Positions 43,401 to 53,347 of a stretch of DNA of 64,000 nt are shown piece after piece (within the stretch, counting starts at the first letter, position 1; the number at the start of each line of letters is the position of its first letter). The stretch covers positions 28,606,322 through 28,670,321 of the forward strand of contig NC_064753.1 in assembly GCF_011397635.1 (NCBI RefSeq). The letters run 5' to 3'. Both the position numbers and the translations under genes were made by a program. The stretch is from Epinephelus fuscoguttatus (lineage: Eukaryota > Chordata > Actinopteri > Perciformes > Serranidae). Below the pieces are notes generated by a model. It made no database searches. It worked only from the letters and a program-made list of their open reading frames with translations, and was not told where the DNA came from.

Positions 43401-46400
43401 CAGTATCTGAAGTCTCCCCTTCTGTTTCTGAGTTATGGTGTTGAGTAAGGGCCAAAAAAGTGTTTTACGGAACATTATGATGTCACAGTGAAGCTGACCT
43501 TTGACCTTTTCCGGTGTAAAATGTCATCACATCATCATTTTATCCTAAAAGACATATGTGTGTAACTGTAACTTAACTTAACTCGTAATTACTGTAAGTA
43601 TTCTTGAGTTATGGCCAGAAACATTTCTGGGAGGTCACACTGACCTTTGACCACCAAAATCTAATGAAATACGTCTTTACCACCCTCCTGGAATAGATGA
43701 CACCATGATGGGATCTAATCGCCAAAGACCTTTCACATTTCTCATACTTATGTGCACAGATAAATAAATATTATTTTCTCTCAGAACAAGTCTCTCCTGA
43801 TTGGAATCAGTTCATTGTTGAATCTAGGTTGACGTTTGTGCCAAATTTGAAGAAATTCTCTCAAGGCATTCTTGAGATATTGCATTCACAAGAAGGGAAC
43901 ATAGGGACGGATGGACAGACAACCCAAAAATGTAATGCCTCCACACACAGCTGTCGCCAGCAGGGATGCTTTAAAAAAAAAAAAAAAAAAAAAAACACAC
44001 CCAGAAAACAACTGTAACGACCTTCCTCACCTCCTCAGTAATGATGACGAGTGGGTATTTCTCTTCTGACAGGAAGTTGAAAATGCACCAGATTTTGAAA
44101 GCATCATCCTCTGAGATGAGCAGATGTTTAGTGCAGATCTTTTTCCTGAAACACAGCGTCCAGCACATCTTGTTGAACTCCAGCACATCAAAATCCTCCC
44201 GTACCTGGGAACAAAAACGCACCATTCAGTCAGAGTCAAAGTCAAACTGGTCAGCACCAGTAAGGGCAGTGTGTTTACAAATGCTAAGCAGGAGACTGGT
44301 GTTTGTCTCCTTTCAGAACCTCTAGTCTGCAGGATGTGAGGTACAAACGTGATGCAATTAAAGGCCTCATTTTCATTCAGGTCAGAGCCTATGAGAGAAA
44401 GGCAAGAAAACAGCTTCCAAGTACAAAGAGTGAGACTCAAGCAGTTTGCTGACTGACGTGAGACTTCAGCAGATGTGTGTTTGCAGTGTGTTACACTGTG
44501 CTCACTAAGCTACAGAGAAAAGGCCCCAGCTTTTGCGAAGAGTGTATAAACACAGCAAATTTTACTGACACATTAAACTACCAATCAATAAATAACTGAC
44601 CAAACACATGGTTCCTGTGGGGAGAACAGAGAAGTGGTTGAGACCATTTCCTCTCCTACAGATCAAAACTGGTCATGATTAGTCATCCTAATCTGTGTCA
44701 TACACTCTCCAACAGAGAAGAAGTGTGTGCTGGTGTTTCTTTTCTATTTTTACTGTTTGTGTAAGCGTCTAAGTTGTTTTCTTACTGCGTCCATGACACC
44801 ATACATAAAAACTGTCAAGGTCTTTGTGATCTCGTTTTCGTGTTCTTTGATCCAATAGTTCCCGATTTCAAGATATTTATGCAAAATTCTTGTACAGCTG
44901 CTTGTGTTCAGACAATATGTATTTTTATCTACTCCCCAAATGCATAGATGGGGCCTATCAGGCACAGGTCAGGGGTCCAAAGTGTCAGGGGTGTCACTCG
45001 CCTTCATCTGCTGAATGTCACTCAAATGAACATATACTGACCAGAAAAACACTCAAAATCACCACAAAAAGATGCAAATGAACTGCAAAGAGACACAAAA
45101 TGACAACAAAAAGGGGAAAAACAACCATGAAGAGACACAAATTAGGAATGGTGGTGGGGCCGTTTGCATATCTGTGCCCAATGTCTGCCCATGCCCAAAT
45201 GTCCTTGATGGAGATCTGTGGTTACTTTTATCCCCTGCAGACAGTTTACTGCTAAGCTAACTGATTCAGGCTAATGTGTTGCTCATACAACATAACTTAA
45301 TCTACTGTTGGGAAAACTGTTACTGCACCAATTTCCTTTTTTTTCACTTTTTTTCTGTGAATGTTTCTTCTGGCCTCACCATAGGCGGACTGTGAGACAA
45401 TGGGCCCCTGGCCACAGACATACAGAGGGCCCCACCACTTCCTCTACATAAGAGCACACAGACTTTGTAGCTGTTAAGCCTGTTTTTGGAGTTGTTTCGC
45501 ATCTCTCTCCGTGGTTTTCAGTCGGTTTGTAGTTTTTTTGTATGTGGTTATTTTTGGCCCTTTTCCTGTCATTCTGAGTGTGTCTGTAGTGGCTTTGCCT
45601 TTCCCTGTAGTCATTTTGAATCTCTTTGTAGTTGCTTTTCATCCCTGTGTAGTCATTTTGTGTCTTTTCATGGTTGTTTTGCCTATTTTGTAGTCTTTGT
45701 GGATGTCTTTGTAGTTGGTGTCATTCTGTCTGAAGTCGTTTTGAGTCTCTTTGCAGTTGTTTTTTCTCCTTTTCATAGTTGTGAGTCTCTTTGTTGCTGC
45801 TCTGCGTCTCTCTGAAGTAATTTTGTGTCTCTTTGTGCTCATTTTGAACCTTTTTGTAGTTGTTTTGCATCTCTTTGTAGTTGTTTTGCCCTTTTTTCGT
45901 AGTCATTTGCCCTTTTTCATAGTCACAAACTCCGCACAGAAGGCTTTCTGTTTATTATATTTCTTTGATCCTGCACCACTTCCACTGGACACAACTTTTT
46001 TATTGTTTCAACTTTTGTTTGTAACCATTTCTTGGAAGTGTGCTCAGATCGCTGTGCACCTACACACATAGTGAGGGCAGGGGAAAGATATCAAGAAAAA
46101 GAAAATACAGTTTTGGTGCCGACACTCATCACATTGGCACAAGTATAAAAAATGTCAAGCTATACCCAGTTGAAATGATTTTTGCAAATTACAGTGTGTT
46201 GACTGGCTTAAAAACACATTCCCCTTTCAGCTTGTTTGTCCTCACCTTGTCCAGAATAAACTTGTTGAGGTAAGGCATGTAGCCCTGGTTGGACAGAGGC
46301 CCTTTATCATCATCTTTGAAATGTTCTTCAAGGGCCACAGGATCATGAGGAATCTTCATCACTGTGCACAGGTTGTGGGACAGCACCTAAAGAACCACAA

Positions 46401-49400
46401 TCTGAATATGAATTACATATAATATAGTACTGCAGGCGAGAGGACACATATTAGGTTGAGACACATCACTGTACAGTCACCAGTCTTGCAAAATGAATCT
46501 ATGCGGGGGTAAGTTAAAGATGAAGCTCATGGTCTGTCTCTCAGTTTTCAGATTTTGCTATCGCACATGCAAAACCATATCACTGACATTTAGAAGCATC
46601 ACCAGTCAAGCATTACTTCTGTTCTTGAAAGTGAAGCCAATTCTTTTTACTGGTTGGTTCAGCTGTAAAAATAGAGGATTACGCCCAGATCCAGTGTTTC
46701 GGTTTGACTGTACAGCACTGTAGCTTAGATTCTGATAAGCTCCTCATGCAAACAGTCTCCTCTGCTCTCTCTAAAGTGTTGTGATGGATAGATGATGGAA
46801 TATTAGCTGTAAACTGGCCTTCACTGTGATGTAAAGACCATAAATAAATCTCCCAAAATGGTGACATTTAGAGATTTCCTGGCCACTCTGCAGTGTGGAG
46901 AGAGCATGTGTGAGAGATGAAAAGCCCTGCAGGATCCCTGAAGTCAGACTGTGTCTTTGTCAGGCTGGGCACATAGACGTCAGACCCAGCAGACAAACAA
47001 AATCTGGCCCAGGCTGTCATACACCACCTCTCTCTCCAGCCTTTGCTTCAGTAATAAAAGGCCTGTCACGTGTTTTTCAGTTTCTTCTCAAACAACAGAG
47101 ACGGACTGAACATGCTAAACATTCTCCCTTTTTATAAACTACCTGGGACAAGTGCTACAAGGAAAATAAGCAGCAGCATTGCTGCATGAATGGTGGATAA
47201 ATGAGAGAATCTGACAATACAATATACTTGCATCTCTGTAGTACATAGTAAAACATGTAGTATGACTGTATAAATCCTGTGTGTGGCCACTGTAGCTCAA
47301 GTAAACACACTGATGTTCATTCATTCATTCATACATTCATCTTCTAACCGCTTCATCCTCTTGAGGGTCGCGGGGGGGCTGGAGCCTATCCCAGCTGACA
47401 TCGGGCGAGAGGCAGGGTACACCCTGGACAGGTCACCAGACTATCACAGGGCTGACACATAGAGACAAACAACCATTCACGCTCACATTCACACCTACGG
47501 ACAATTTAGAGTTATCAATTAACCTAGTCCCCAATCTGCATGTCTTTGGACTGTGGGAGGAAGCCGGAGTGCCCGGAGAGAACCCACGCTGACACGGGGA
47601 GAACATGCAAACTCTGCACAGAAGGGCTCCCACACCCGGGATCAAACCGGCAACCCTCTTGCTGTGAAGCGAGAGTGCTAACCACCACACCACCGTGCCG
47701 CCCTACACACTGATGTACAATGTAAAATTACTCCTTTACAAGCAAATAAGTTCTGCATTCAGCACTTCAACTATTTTATTATTATATAATTTATATTACT
47801 GTATTCCTACTGGCAGATTCATGTTATATCAGTTTTGATGTTGCATCTGGTCGAGGTGAAGCTAAACAAGGCTGTCACGTTATCCTTAAGTTTAGTGTTG
47901 GTTAGGTTAATGTTAGTGGCTACACAGGGTGTCTAACAGACACTTAAATCTGATGCTTTTTGAGACCTTTTCAAAAATATTTTGTAAGTAAATTTAAGAC
48001 ATTTTTTTTTATTTTTCTTATTCAAGCATTGCAGGTAAGCACAAAGGTAAGTAGTATGTGGTTTTATGCAGAGGTAGGTTTTGTGTGGGAATATGTTTAT
48101 GAGAGTGAGTAAGGTTAATCTACATTTCGCCAACAGGTAAGTGCAAGTATGAAGTAAAAAGATAGTATTAGGTTCAGCGGTAAGTTTAAGATTTGGAGCC
48201 TCAGTGATGTGGACTTTCATGCTGAAATCATTTTGACAATAAGAAACTAAAAGATAGATCAATTAAATTAGATCATTTGTTTGTGGCAGTAAAGACCTCA
48301 CAAATTCAAATTTTTGACTACTATAAAACTTCAATTACTAGCCTGGGCTATTATTTGCTAAAATCACTGAACTCAACAGGCTTTTATTTGGGATAGGCCC
48401 TTTCACATTAAACTGTTGCTCAGCAAAGATGGGAAATACAATCAAATTGTTATTTGAACCAGTATGAATATTATCTAGGCTTTGAATAACATGTCAGTTA
48501 TGTGTTATGTTATGACACTTGTTAAACGGCACCCGAGGACAACACCACTTTATCTTGTTAAAACAATATTCGTAACATGAAAAGCACCTTTAATTCTTTT
48601 GATTGGTCGACCCTTACGGACAAAAGGAATATGAATCATTTACCAGGTAATCAAGGGCTGGACACATATTCTGAATTAAAGACAGCTGCAGCTTTTTTTG
48701 TCATGCTGGTAAATCTGAATGACTCAGGGTCCTGGTTTAAACATTTATATCTATATGTGTAATAAATAGTGTTCTATTGATTCAGGATAACCAGTGAGTG
48801 TTGCCCGGTAATATATAAAGTAATAATAATCCACCAAGAACATTGTTTTTAATCTTTTTAAATAGTTTTAATCTGGGGCGTCGGTAGCGTAGTGGATAGT
48901 GCCGGCGCCCCATGTACAGAGGCATCGCCTCACTGCAGCAGCCGCAGGTTTGAGTCCGGCTTGCGGCCCTTTGCTGCATGTCAGTCCCCACTCTCTCTCT
49001 GTCTCCCTGTTTCACTCTCTGTCCTGTCAATAAAGGCAAAAAGCCCATAAAAATAATCTTTTAAAAAAAAAAAAAAAAATAGTTTTAATCTCTCAAAATA
49101 CAGCTGCAGCTACAACTATTATTTCTACAATTGGTTAGCACATGTGCCAACAAACCGCACTCACATCTGACCCAACTTTGTGATGAAAATAGAGTTGCAG
49201 TGATACACTGATTTCAAGGTGTACCGTGGTATAAAAGTTGACAGGTATCGTACCGTGTGCATTTACTTAGCTACAATATTGAAAAAAAATGCAACTGGAC
49301 GTTTAGTTATTTTGTAAGGGGAGACTTTTTACACATACTTCCACTAACAAAATGGATTCAAGTTTCAATTATACTAATAAAATAACCCTTCCGTTTTCAT

Positions 49401-50229
49401 TCCTTTACTGCTCATTCTGAAACCGTGATATTGTGAAACCAAATTTTCTGATGAAATTATGATAGCCAGCTACCATCACTCATCACAAACTTTCAAATCT
49501 TAAATCAAAATGTAGTTGATTCCTTTGCGTATTATCTAGAAATAACACTTTTTCAATATCTCTTTCTAACTCATTTTTTTATATGTTACATGTAAGTCCA
49601 CAGACCCTTTTTTTTTTTTTACTTTTGATACTACAAAACTGAAATGTCACCCTCACCAAAAAAAAAGCTGCTGACTTTCAGATGTTTTAACACAGTAGAT
49701 GAGTGCAGGTGTTTCAGTCCCTGTGACCTTTAAGAAACAGAAAATAGCTGTGTGCCAACTTACCCCAGTCTCCCCTACATCATGTTTTGTCGTCATATAT
49801 TGAAATGTAAAAACTGAATCTGCTAAATAACAGGGAACTACTGTATATGTGTAAAATGAATGCAGTGATAACAAGTCCAGTATTCCCCTGAAATGCAGCT
49901 AAGCACGCAGAGTGGTTCAAGTGCCAGTGCCCTCAAAACTGTACTCCTACATGAACTTAGTTTCTACCACTGAGAAAAGTTACACAGTGCAGTTCAGGCG
50001 CATTTATTTATCGTCAAATGGTCTGAAGTTACGATGTGAGGAGAACAAGTGATACACACGCTGATGAAGTGTACAGTTAGTTTGGGTTCATGAGCGTCTC
50101 TGGACACAAAGAGAAAACAGAAGTGAAACGCACCTTTAACTGAGATTTGGAAACTTTCCCACGTTGATCCACATCCAGGGCTGTGAAGGCGTGCCATATG
50201 GATTTCAAAAGCTCCTCTCGAAGCCACAT
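33954..50229 (-). CDS. swap70: swap70 (switch-associated protein 70), complete coding sequence, 12 exons
   Basis: Exons in coding order: 50134-50229, 46246-46386, 44031-44204, 43012-43239, 42705-42851, 40421-40529, 40079-40260, 37894-38001, 37193-37359, 35676-35874, 34878-34974, 33954-34072. All phases join, giving 588 codons (human 585 aa). Layout: EF-hand-like N-terminal helical region (about 1-210), PH domain (about 214-310, starting [20 protein letters not shown]), long coiled coil (about 320-540), and a C-terminal actin-binding region with [10 protein letters not shown], ending in TGA. Family knowledge: SWAP-70 binds PIP3 through the PH domain, moves to the membrane, acts on Rac and binds F-actin. 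DEF6, the paralogue, differs throughout the C-terminus, so swap70 is secure; teleost a/b status is not. The start at 50229 is chosen by homology ([19 protein letters not shown]) and has A at -3. Confidence 0.96.
34629..34644 (+). repeat. poly(C) run, 16 C
   Basis: In the swap70 intron 34073-34877. It sits between gcgggggacgtctgctttgt and aaaatctac, a pattern like the G/C-rich palindromic tails of fish interspersed repeats. Confidence 0.85.
34878..34974 (-). CDS. swap70: swap70 exon 11
   Basis: [20 protein letters not shown], then [12 protein letters not shown], ending in phase 1 before gtattg. Start of the C-terminal actin-binding segment. Confidence 0.95.
35676..35874 (-). CDS. swap70: swap70 exon 10 (coiled coil)
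   Basis: [20 protein letters not shown] to QGALEQYE before gtcagg. Gln/Glu/Leu-rich heptads. Confidence 0.94.
36330..36575 (+). repeat. dispersed repeat (tatagcacttgcctagtctt type)
   Basis: In the swap70 intron 35875-37192. Contains accactcaaaccgctctcac, cccattcacacattggtggc and ggggattgagctgccgatct. Same class as 15856-16000. The rest of the intron shows nothing recognisable. Confidence 0.55.
37134..37185 (+). repeat. (TG)n microsatellite, about 26 units
   Basis: Uninterrupted TG run. In the swap70 transcript (minus strand) this is (CA)n and begins 7 nt after the exon 9 donor. Confidence 0.98.
37193..37359 (-). CDS. swap70: swap70 exon 9 (coiled coil) between two complementary microsatellites
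   Basis: [20 protein letters not shown], continuing to RKLQA and two bases (167 nt, phase 0 to 2). The donor is AG/gtctcgg, a very poor match to GTRAGT. The intronic CA repeat starts 7 nt into the intron, and a TG repeat ends 12 nt before the exon. Splicing to exon 10 gives a Ser where human has Arg. Confidence 0.92.
37372..37416 (+). repeat. (AC)n microsatellite, about 22 units
   Basis: Uninterrupted AC run. In the swap70 transcript this is (GU)n and ends 12 nt before exon 9, inside the branch-point/polypyrimidine region. Confidence 0.98.
37894..38001 (-). CDS. swap70: swap70 exon 8 (coiled coil)
   Basis: 36 codons, [20 protein letters not shown] to LEREKM before gtaaca. Confidence 0.94.
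38243..38262 (+). repeat. short telomere-like tract
   Basis: Three CCCTAA-type units (ttaaccctaaccctaaccct) in a swap70 intron. Too short to be a functional interstitial telomere. Confidence 0.8.
38840..39535. repeat. dispersed element (tatgtcccaatac / tgattgggaacacacc type)
   Basis: Contains atagtatgcc, agtatgtcccaata and, at the right, agtatgtgattgggaacaca. These are end motifs of a common fish MITE class. Ends not fixed. Confidence 0.45.
39570..40058 (+). mobile_element. solo-LTR-like retroelement sequence
   Basis: Contains a tatatatacctgtgtgtttc promoter-like stretch, cctttgttcctcgtcagttc, an attaaagcttgctttttgtt poly(A) region and ctctgcatttgggtccttcc, ending tgaca at 40058. This matches the typical 3' half of a fish Gypsy-type LTR. 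The left end and 5-bp duplication were not found, so truncation is possible. It ends 20 nt from the swap70 exon 7 donor. Confidence 0.5.
40079..40260 (-). CDS. swap70: swap70 exon 7
   Basis: [20 protein letters not shown], then arginine/glutamate-rich coiled coil ending ENMRK before gtactg. A retroelement LTR-like sequence ends 20 nt beyond the donor. Confidence 0.94.
40421..40529 (-). CDS. swap70: swap70 exon 6 (PH domain end)
   Basis: [20 protein letters not shown], then [16 protein letters not shown], ending in phase 1 before gtactg. Contains the conserved C-terminal PH Trp. Confidence 0.95.
40721..42118 (+). mobile_element. Harbinger-like DNA transposon with perfect-ended TIRs
   Basis: Ends gggtctcattcatgaaaagt (40721) and, inverted, gtttcatgaatgagaccc (to 42118), flanked by the 3-bp duplication att (40718-40720, 42119-42121). 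It carries a broken Myb/SANT-like reading frame (40983-41300), but no DDE transposase is seen. Length 1,398 bp, in swap70 intron 5. Confidence 0.75.
40983..41302 (+). pseudogene. frameshifted Myb/SANT-like transposon protein remnant
   Basis: ATG at 40983 starts [18 protein letters not shown], then the frame is lost near 41030. A second frame continues [20 protein letters not shown], then [20 protein letters not shown] and [20 protein letters not shown]. This is the Myb/SANT-like DNA-binding protein that accompanies Harbinger transposases. The single shift breaks it. A Pro/Ala-rich continuation is at 41605-41690 ([17 protein letters not shown]). Confidence 0.6.
42134..42670. mobile_element. 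hAT-like element containing a LINE fragment
   Basis: Ends cagtggttcccaacc and, inverted, ggttaggaaccagta. Flanking octamers atacatac and ttatatac agree at 6 of 8. Its middle (about 42367-42500) carries gtcagcacctccaagtctga, ggccatg and tggattgcccc, which match the Rex3-like LINE at 5115-5190. It lies 34 nt from the swap70 exon 5 donor. Confidence 0.65.
42705..42851 (-). CDS. swap70: swap70 exon 5 (PH domain start)
   Basis: 49 codons, [20 protein letters not shown] to DRTCCVE before gtgtgt. Lys/Arg-rich first strands of the PH domain, expected to bind PIP3. A hAT-like element ends 34 nt beyond the donor. Confidence 0.95.
43012..43239 (-). CDS. swap70: swap70 exon 4
   Basis: 76 codons, [20 protein letters not shown] to [14 protein letters not shown] before gtcaga. 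The last helices before the PH domain. Confidence 0.95.
43340..43996 (+). repeat. dispersed retroposon-like repeat ending in poly(A)
   Basis: In swap70 intron 3. Contains gacctttgaccaccaaaatc, gtttgtgccaaatttgaaga, ggcattcttgagatattgca, ggacggatggacagacaacc and gctgtcgccagcagggatgc, then 23 A. A very common fish repeat; family name not certain. Confidence 0.65.
44031..44204 (-). CDS. swap70: swap70 exon 3
   Basis: 58 codons, [20 protein letters not shown] to [11 protein letters not shown] before gtgagg. A repeat ending in poly(A) at 43973-43995 begins 35 nt downstream of the donor. Confidence 0.96.
45055..45140 (-). repeat. minisatellite arm (minus orientation)
   Basis: Units such as gaactgcaaagagacacaaa and atgacaacaaaaagg, inverted relative to 45490-45915. 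Confidence 0.6.
45490..45915 (+). repeat. degenerate ~21-bp minisatellite (tttgtagttgttttgtgtctc type)
   Basis: About 20 imperfect units alternating ttgtagtcattttg / ttgtagttgttttg with tctcttt or cctttt. The period is a multiple of three, so long frames stay open on both strands (45486-45815 plus, 45376-45906 minus), but they are not genes. In swap70 intron 2. Confidence 0.8.
46246..46386 (-). CDS. swap70: swap70 exon 2
   Basis: 47 codons, [20 protein letters not shown] to NKFILDK before gtgagg. Near identical to other vertebrates. Confidence 0.96.
47317..47704 (-). mobile_element. V-SINE-like element, complete with target duplication
   Basis: 12-bp perfect duplication acacactgatgt at 47305-47316 and 47705-47716. 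On the minus strand: tRNA-like head gggcggcacggtggtgtggt, ggttagcactc and B-box-like ggtttgatcccgg; conserved core (gagtttgcatgttctccccg, gcttcctcccacagtcc); 3' tail of gaatgaatgaa repeats as in L2-mobilised SINEs. The class is clear; the exact family name is from memory. Core fragment also at 12858-12935. Confidence 0.8.
48875..49076 (+). mobile_element. tRNA-derived SINE copy B
   Basis: 15-bp perfect duplication aaatagttttaatct at 48860-48874 and 49077-49091. Starts ggggcgtcggtagcgtagtg, has a B box ggtttgagtcc at 48947-48957, a CT-rich middle, aataaaggcaaaaagccc and a poly(A) tail. In swap70 intron 1. Confidence 0.9.
49190..49450. repeat. possible degenerate DNA-transposon fragment
   Basis: gatacactgatttcaaggtg, accgtggtataaaa and, at the right, ccgtgatattgtgaaacc resemble ends of a common fish hAT class. 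Weak. Confidence 0.3.
50134..50229 (-). CDS. swap70: swap70 exon 1 (start)
   Basis: 32 codons: [20 protein letters not shown], then [12 protein letters not shown], ending before gtgcgt. EF-hand-like N-terminus. The frame stays open upstream to an ATG at 50364, but that extra segment does not resemble SWAP70. Confidence 0.93.
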
Positions 50230-50582
50230 TTTGTCCCTCAGCAGCACCAGAGGAGGTCTGTCTGTCAGCTGGGTGCCAGTTTGAGTCTGTAGTCTCAGAA
50301 TCCGCCTCCAACTACAGGCGCAGTGATGGTGGCGCAGCGGAGAGGAGAGTGGTGACAGCGCCACGCAACGACTACCAAAGTTTCTTTAACCCGCTGCACC
50401 ACCCATCATGTGAATGTATTACTAACAGGAACAAGTTTCTTTATTTACAACGTGGTTGATTAAAAAAACATCTTTTTAAAGGATATTTTATCTATTTAAT
50501 TAATCATGAAACTTTTCTTAAAGAGAAAACATTTCCTATATCGAGGTCAATTTAACTCTTTAACCAAACCCAGTCCTTAAGG

Positions 50583-50745
50583 TACAGTGGGGACCAAAAG
50601 TCTGAGACCACACTGAAAATCTCTAATATTTCCAAGTAAACCTGGAAATGATCAGAAAATCTGAGGATTCAGAGACATTCATATACACAAGAAGCCATGA
50701 CATGTGAAATGAAGAAGAACTATTAAGATCCAGTGCCATTTCTAT
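50583..50745 (+). repeat. dispersed repeat fragment (tacagtggggaccaaaagtc type)
   Basis: gtacagtggggaccaaaagt, ctgagaccac and aggattcagagacattcat match a fish element with Tc1-like ends. Only one side seen. Confidence 0.4.
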
Positions 50746-51749
50746 TTCAGTTTCTACTTCTTTTTTATTTTTATTTTGATCAAGGTATTTTTATTTCTAA
50801 ATGTAAAAAAGCAGACGAGGTGACATAACATTTAATGGTAGGCCTATATCTAATTTTTTTAAGTGGATGTGACACATAGCCTCTCTAATCCACCATATGT
50901 TGGAGGGAGAGCATCTGTCCATTTGAACAAAATAAGTCTCCTGACCAACAGCGAGCTAAAGGCCACCATATCTATATAGCACCCAGGGAGTGGGTCATCA
51001 ACTGGAGCCACACCAAATAATGAAATCAGTGGGGATGGGTCTACTGTTTTCCCACATATTCTAGAGTTCAGCAGTCAAATTTGTTGCACTGATCATCTTC
51101 AGTCTTTTGTACTAAAGGTCAGATTTCCTTGGGTTGTATCCCTGTGGTCCATGCCAATGAGGAGAGGAGGAGAACAAATAAAGGAGAGGAGAGAGGAGAG
51201 GAGGCCTACTTCGCAGTTTGGAGGGTAGATTGGTTTGTTTAATATTTTATTTATTCAGTGATGGATATTTATTACACAAACAACTGAAGTGTGCACACTG
51301 TGGCACTGTTTCCTTTGTTGTTGCCTGTTATCTGTTATAAATAAATGATGAATGTAGAACATGAATGTCTTTGCGAAACAGCTGCAAGATGTGTATAGTA
51401 CAGATATTCAGACACCTCATATGTAATCTAGACAGACATTTCCCCTCTCATTACTGTGCACATAGGTACTTAGGCCTCAAGAAACCCTCTGGTGGTGGCA
51501 GATTGAAACCTCCCAGCAGGGTGCACTTTGTGTGCACAACATTTTTTGTTTTGGTCTGTTTTTTCTCACCAGCATGTTGCATGCGAAAAAAAAAAAATGT
51601 GGAAGGGATGTCCTGCTTTTCCATTTGAGCACCTGCCCTGCAAAATGTCTGTGCATGGTATCAATCCCTTCCATACAGTGCCGGAGATTAAGGGAGGTAT
51701 AGAATTAAATTACAAAATAAATATCATTGTGATCAGTTGATGTTATTGA

Positions 51750-52040
51750 GAAAAAATTGTAATTAAATTGTAGTTACTGATCAAAATGTTGGTGATTACT
51801 TAAGGGGTTACACCTGAAGACGATTAATATGAAAAATAATTAAATATAATGATAAAAAAATAATTAATTCTGTTGCTTTGCATCTTTTCGCTGTACAGGA
51901 ATACCTTCTTTGAGCATATTTCAGACGCATATGTTACATTACTTTGATGAAGTAATTTAAATAGTTGCATTACTTATTACATTTTAACAGGGTAACTCGC
52001 AATTTGTAACCTATTACATTTCAGAAGTAACCTTCCCAAT
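51750..52040. repeat. dispersed repeat (gtaaccttcccaa type)
   Basis: attacattttaacagggtaa, gtaacctattacatttcaga and agtaaccttcccaa are typical of the end of an abundant fish MITE. Confidence 0.4.
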
Positions 52041-53320
52041 TCCATTGAGCATTGCGTTCAGGTGACACACAGGTGGATTTTTTCATCTGAGACTCATTCA
52101 AGTAACTCGACCTGCAGCCAGTGTTCACCTGTTATAAATACGGCTGTGCCTCAAGTTTCCAGCAGATAATTTCTTACTGTAGTGCTGTGATATTGGGAAA
52201 CACGACATCAGAGCAAAGTGAAAGTGTCAGAGGTCAAACTCTTATTCTAAGCAAAGAGGAGCTTGTTCAGCATCTAATCATGGCTAGACTGAAGGTTTCT
52301 AAGGGGCAGTGCATGGAAGCCTTTAACACTTTGCAACAACTACTTGACTGGCTGCAGCTTAAGATGTAATCAGAAAATTGATCCTCAGCTCCTCCAGTCC
52401 AGTTTAGTTGAAGTATCCTTGGGCAAGATGTCGAGGATACTGAACCCCAAACTGCTCCCAAGGGCCGTGCAATCTGTGTGTGAGTGTAAGACGGGGCTGC
52501 TCCTAACTAGGTAAAATGAACAAGTCATTCTGAGGGGCAGGAAACTGAATTTGACTCTTAATTGGCCACAGTCAAGTTTTGGATATGGCTCGATTAAACT
52601 TGTAGTTTATCAACTAATAAATTAATCACCAACTTATTTGATAATCCATTAATCTGTTTGAGTAATTTAAAAAAGTTAAAATTCTCTGATTCCAGCTTTT
52701 AAATGGGAATATTTTCTGGTTTCTTTGCTCCTCTGTGACAGTCAGCTGAACATCTTTGGTTTGTGGACACAACAAAGATCACTTCTCACATTTTATAGAC
52801 CAAACATCAAATCAGTTAATTGAGAAAATAAGCAACAGATTTATCTACAATGAAAATAACAATTAGATGCAGCTCTAATTTTGACTTGTCGTAATAGGAA
52901 AAGCTCCATAACATCAATGAAGGCTCTGCTCATGTGTCTCAGTGAGCCAACATGCACAACACAGGACCCATAGAAAATAAATGGAATTCAGCCATTGCTC
53001 ATTATACTATTTACATCTGTGTCTTTCCTAATGAGGTCTTAAAATGTCTTCTCTGGATAAATAGCCCGGATTTTGGGCTTTATCAAACTGCAGTGCTGTT
53101 GTATTATTTGTATCCAGTGCCTGTTGTGTCTTTATACGTCAGGGCTGCACAAAGTGGGGTCTGTCATAAGGTTTGATTTGGCCCCCCAGATGTTTCTAAT
53201 GCAAATGATTTCTACATTAATTTTTAAGAAGTTAGGATATTAATCAGTTTATACTGTGTTATTTATTGTGAGGTAAATATGCTCTTCGTAGGATATGTAG
53301 GATCCCTAATTATTCTTTTT

Positions 53321-53347
53321 TGTTGTTGTTGTTGTTGTTGTTGTTGT
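53321..53347 (+). repeat. (TTG)9 microsatellite
   Basis: Uninterrupted TTG run in the intergenic spacer. Confidence 0.95.

Noticed and set aside
45376..46071. Long Cys/Val/Phe-rich (plus) and Lys/Asn-rich (minus) frames as small proteins
   Set aside because: They are by-products of a 21-bp minisatellite whose period keeps frames open.
47630..47704. tRNA gene on the minus strand
   Set aside because: Head of the V-SINE-like element, not a functional tRNA.
48875..48960. tRNA gene (A and B boxes present)
   Set aside because: It is the tRNA-like head of a SINE with target duplications and a poly(A) tail; no complete cloverleaf.
52121..52369. 82-codon frame ending with a Leu-rich helix (NTLQQLLDWLQLKM) as a gene
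   Set aside because: Begins with a non-ATG codon, has no recognised family and no splice or transcript evidence; kept only as a curiosity.
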